A DNA stretch of 34,932 bases from UBA9630 sp037137555 (lineage in GTDB: Bacteria; Patescibacteriota; Minisyncoccia; Moranbacterales; UBA2206), in NCBI GenBank assembly GCA_037137555.1, contig JBAXKA010000004.1, forward strand, positions 1 to 34,932, in the 5' to 3' direction. The position numbers were made by a program, and so were the translations under genes. The notes under the pieces were generated by a model, which searched no databases, was not told the DNA's origin, and saw only the letters and a list, made by a program, of their open reading frames with translations. Shown one piece after another: positions 31,797 to 34,932 of the stretch. Position 1 is the stretch's first letter; each line of letters starts with the position of its first letter.

Positions 31797-34700
31797 TCAA
31801 GCAATAACCTCATTATTATTCTCGGCTAGTTGCATCGCAGTATTTATGATAGTTTGCATTTCATCGTGAGTCAGCTCAATGTTTTTCTGATTTTTAACCA
31901 CATCATAAAGATAGTCGTCAATGGCATTCATCATTTTGCGTTTCACATCAGCGGTTTTATACCAATCAACAATCGCTTCTTCTTTAATGATACTCAAAAT
32001 ATCCAGTACGATGTCAATATAGCCTTGTTCATCACTCAAAGATGCTCCAAAAGCTCCTCGCAAGTTACGATAAAAAATATCAGAGCCTTTCTCGGCATTT
32101 ATTCTTTCCGGCAAGCTTTCGTCCTTTTTATCTACCACATCATCACGAATAATTTTCATTTGTTTCAATGCTTCAATATCTGCCAGTTTACCCAACCTCA
32201 TTGCCTCTAGTATTTCTGAAATTTTTTTGGAAAAGCGCTCATAAAACTCCGGATCCATTCCCATTTTTTCGGTAATAGTTTTCTCAGTTTGCGCCGCAAT
32301 AGCTTCCGCCTTAGATTTATCAGACCCAAGATTTTCGATAGCTTCCTCGAATTGTTTGCGGTCAGTGATGTTCACCTGCTTTGTCAAAAGTTCCACGCCA
32401 AGCGCATCCACATATTTATCCAAAATATTCACTAGCGACTGCTTGTACTGTGACAAATCAACTCGGTCAGCATATTTGAGACTGGCCGCCCGTCGGAGTT
32501 CCATAAATTTTTTTAGTTCTCTCTTGTACGCATCCAGATGGCTAAACTCATGCACGAAATCTTGCAATACAAAACATTCATTCAGTTTGCGGATAAAATC
32601 ATTCAGCGCCTTATAGAAAGTTTCTCTTTTTGGTCCATCACCAAGGAATTGCAAATAAGCCTCGTCGTCAGATGAAGATTTGAGTTCCTTGAAAATATCA
32701 TGCACAAGGCCATAACTTTGCTCAAGCTCTTGAATTTTTTCTGTCACATCAATCAGAGTGCCTTTGACATCCGCCTCGTCATAATTACCAAACAACTTCA
32801 TCGCTGTATTGATATTTTTAGCATTTTCCGAATAATCAATAATGTACCCCGCCGTTTTCGGAAGCTTCTTATTCTCATGCAAACGATTAACACGCGCGAT
32901 GGCTTGGAGTAAATTATGATCTCGTAGATCCTTGGCTAAATAGAGAACAGTATTGCGCGGAGCATCAAAACCGGTGAGCAATTTGTCCACAACAATAATA
33001 ATCTCAACTCCATCTTCATTATATTTAAAGCTTTCAATCACATCCTTTTCATATTTTGCCACATTGCCATTTTTTTCACGAACACCATCCAAATACGCAA
33101 CGACTTCTTTTCTATGTGTATTTTCATCATCACCATCTTCATGCTCATCAGAAATCACAATAGCCGTTCTAATTTTCCCACTGGCTTCAAAATGTTTTTG
33201 AAATAAAATCGCCGAAAATTTCGAAGGTGCAACGATCTGAGCTTTCAGTCCAGTATTTTGAAAATTTTCACTATAATGCTTCTCAATGTCATATGCAATC
33301 TCTCTAATTCTTCCGGGATTGTCCCTGATCACTTTGGCATTTATTTCTTTTTTCATTTTAGCCACATACTTCATTCCCGATCCGTCAGCGACACGATCCG
33401 CCTGGCGCTTTTCCAGTCGGTCAATCTGTTTGGCGTCTTGCGTCATGTCGACATAACGACCTTCATAAATGAGCGGCAAAATAATTTTATCTTCAAGGGC
33501 ATCATCGATTGTGTATTTATCAATATAACCACCAAATTTGCGCCAGCTTTCTCTTTCATTTTTCATCAGAGGTGTTCCCGTAAACCCGATATAACATGCA
33601 TTAGGAATAATGCGATTCATTTCCAGATTAGCCACGCCATTTTGACTGCGGTGCGCTTCATCAACTAACACAAAAATATTCTTGTCTGTGTCAACAAGTC
33701 CGATGTTTTTCTTGCGCGCTGATTCAAATTTATGCACAAGCGTTGTAATCACTGCCAGGTCCTTGTTTTTTATCAGCTCAAGCAGATTTTGCCCACTGGT
33801 CGCTTGCTTAACATTTTTCTTAAGATTACAATTTTTAAAAGTGTCTTTGATTTGTTTGTCCAAATCTTTTCGGTCGGTTACAATAATCACGCGCGGATTT
33901 TTGATCTGCGGACTTTCAATCAAGGCTTTGACAAACATCACCATGGTCAAAGATTTTCCCGATCCTTGCGTGTGCCACACTAGTCCACCCTTTCTGCGAT
34001 TGATTCCTTTTGCTGTCGTTTCTTCCTGCGAAATCCGCGAAATCATCTTATGAATCGCAAAATATTGCTGATAGCGAGAAAGTTTTTTCACGCCAGCATC
34101 AAACAGAATATAGTTTTTCGTCAGATCTAAAAGTCGTTTTGGTTCAAAAAGCGAAACTACGCCACGATCTTGCTGGGTTGCCAGTCGATCAAGTTTTTGA
34201 ATATGTCCATCTGTTGCACCATTTAAATCAATTAGTATTTGATTATAAATATTGCTGGGAATTTGTTTTTGGATGAGATTCTTAACACGCGTGTCCATTT
34301 CAACTTTCGAAATTTCTTTTTCCTTCCAAACTGTATAAAACTTATTTGGGGTGCCTGTTGTTCCATATTGAAATTCTTTGTTATTAGTACCAACTAAAAA
34401 TTGGGCATAAGCAAAAAGTCTTGGACAATGCTCAGGATTTTGATATCTGTTTAATTGGCCAATTGATTCCAAAACCGATACACTCGATTTCTTATTCTCA
34501 ATAATCGCAAATGGAATACCATTCACAAAACAAACAATGTCTGGTCGAATATTTTGCTTGCCAGTCGCTTCGAATTCAGCCGTCACATGAAATTCATTAT
34601 TCTCCGGATTTTTGAAATTAATAAAACGGAAATTTTTTGACATCGACTTTCCACTGTGATTAACCTTGATCGTCTTGCCTCCACTAGTTGGCATAATGAT

Positions 34701-34932
34701 ATTGTATATTTTCTGCGCCGTATCGATCAAACCTTCGTATTGGATATTCTCCAATTCATCAATTGCATCCCTCACATCTTTTTCACTAAATTTATAATCC
34801 ACCCCATCAATCTCATAGCTATTTATTTCCATGAGTTTTTTAACCGCGATATCGGAGAGAATAAAATTAGTCGTGTCATTTTGTCTTTGTTTCAAAGCTT
34901 CTTCGGCAGGAATATATTCATATCCCATATTC
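31797..34932 (-). CDS. hsdR: Type I restriction enzyme R subunit (HsdR), 5' end outside window
   Basis: At least 1043 residues of the ATP-dependent DNA translocase-endonuclease of a type I restriction system. The frame stays open at the right edge. The first visible Met is followed by GYEYIPAEEAL, which in relatives lies some residues after the start, so the true start is probably beyond 34932. Nuclease domain: RPDIVCFVNGIPFAIIENKK, near residue 130-147, giving D...E-x-K. Helicase motifs: HTQGSGKS near residue 320 (Walker A), VDEAH near 420, GFTGTP, then DKLLTGFDAP and QAIARVNR. The C-terminal domain for binding the methylase is present. hsdM and hsdS are expected upstream, outside the window. 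The stop lies 7 bp before the metallopeptidase gene, which starts the tightly packed defence operon. Confidence 0.96.
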   Translation of the reverse strand, partial: NMGYEYIPAEEALKQRQNDTTNFILSDIAVKKLMEINSYEIDGVDYKFSEKDVRDAIDELENIQYEGLIDTAQKIYNIIMPTSGGKTIKVNHSGKSMSKNFRFINFKNPENNEFHVTAEFEATGKQNIRPDIVCFVNGIPFAIIENKKSSVSVLESIGQLNRYQNPEHCPRLFAYAQFLVGTNNKEFQYGTTGTPNKFYTVWKEKEISKVEMDTRVKNLIQKQIPSNIYNQILIDLNGATDGHIQKLDRLATQQDRGVVSLFEPKRLLDLTKNYILFDAGVKKLSRYQQYFAIHKMISRISQEETTAKGINRRKGGLVWHTQGSGKSLTMVMFVKALIESPQIKNPRVIIVTDRKDLDKQIKDTFKNCNLKKNVKQATSGQNLLELIKNKDLAVITTLVHKFESARKKNIGLVDTDKNIFVLVDEAHRSQNGVANLEMNRIIPNACYIGFTGTPLMKNERESWRKFGGYIDKYTIDDALEDKIILPLIYEGRYVDMTQDAKQIDRLEKRQADRVADGSGMKYVAKMKKEINAKVIRDNPGRIREIAYDIEKHYSENFQNTGLKAQIVAPSKFSAILFQKHFEASGKIRTAIVISDEHEDGDDENTHRKEVVAYLDGVREKNGNVAKYEKDVIESFKYNEDGVEIIIVVDKLLTGFDAPRNTVLYLAKDLRDHNLLQAIARVNRLHENKKLPKTAGYIIDYSENAKNINTAMKLFGNYDEADVKGTLIDVTEKIQELEQSYGLVHDIFKELKSSSDDEAYLQFLGDGPKRETFYKALNDFIRKLNECFVLQDFVHEFSHLDAYKRELKKFMELRRAASLKYADRVDLSQYKQSLVNILDKYVDALGVELLTKQVNITDRKQFEEAIENLGSDKSKAEAIAAQTEKTITEKMGMDPEFYERFSKKISEILEAMRLGKLADIEALKQMKIIRDDVVDKKDESLPERINAEKGSDIFYRNLRGAFGASLSDEQGYIDIVLDILSIIKEEAIVDWYKTADVKRKMMNAIDDYLYDVVKNQKNIELTHDEMQTIINTAMQLAENNNEVIA

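Overview
This window is AT-rich, reads with a standard code (TGA is used as a stop, for instance in several ATGA stop/start overlaps), and is transcribed almost entirely on the minus strand. Small tightly packed genes, few Shine-Dalgarno sequences, an ADP-forming acetyl-CoA synthetase, a REP-associated transposase, a DUF4143 ATPase and a long run of glycosyltransferases and polytopic membrane proteins suggest a Patescibacteria/CPR (Parcubacteria-like) genome. That placement is inferred from gene content. No rRNA, tRNA or CRISPR array was recognised.

Layout, left to right (transcription runs mostly right to left). 1-1820: a partial membrane protein, a membrane-anchored DsbA-type oxidoreductase with two thioredoxin-like halves, and a small membrane protein with its promoter. 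1884-2536: a REP-associated tyrosine transposase (RAYT) with two copies of one GC-rich hairpin, one downstream of the gene and one inside it, in frame. 2571-7187: a MacAB/LolCDE-like export system (two FtsX-type permeases, ATPase, HlyD/MacA adaptor). It is split by the only plus-strand gene seen, a 65-codon His-rich ORF with a strong ribosome site and a terminator. 7192-9950: RNase HI, RecJ and a degenerate receiver protein with a zinc ribbon. 9960-13481: a DUF4143 ATPase gene bracketed by two copies of the 3' end of the acetyl-CoA synthetase gene, which looks like insertion into a gene end with restoration. 13555-24900: one long overlapping operon for a surface glycan, with three GT2 and one GT4 glycosyltransferase, two methyltransferases, two large GT-C-like membrane proteins, a small membrane protein and a membrane-anchored beta-rich protein.

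25010-34932 is a defence-like island. It holds a candidate small RNA, a RhuM pseudogene and a structured non-coding stretch. It then holds one compact operon: type I restriction subunit HsdR (5' end outside the window), a YgjP-type metallopeptidase, an unlisted 37-aa gene, a 1223-aa protein with an N-terminal PD-(D/E)XK-like nuclease and a long helical region, and a 298-aa protein with an R-x4-H HEPN-type motif. The last three genes are the best candidate for an undescribed system: a nuclease plus HEPN pair travelling with a restriction endonuclease.

Five of six main promoter candidates combine a 17-bp spacer (or no visible -35) with an extended TGn -10 element, which may be the local promoter style.
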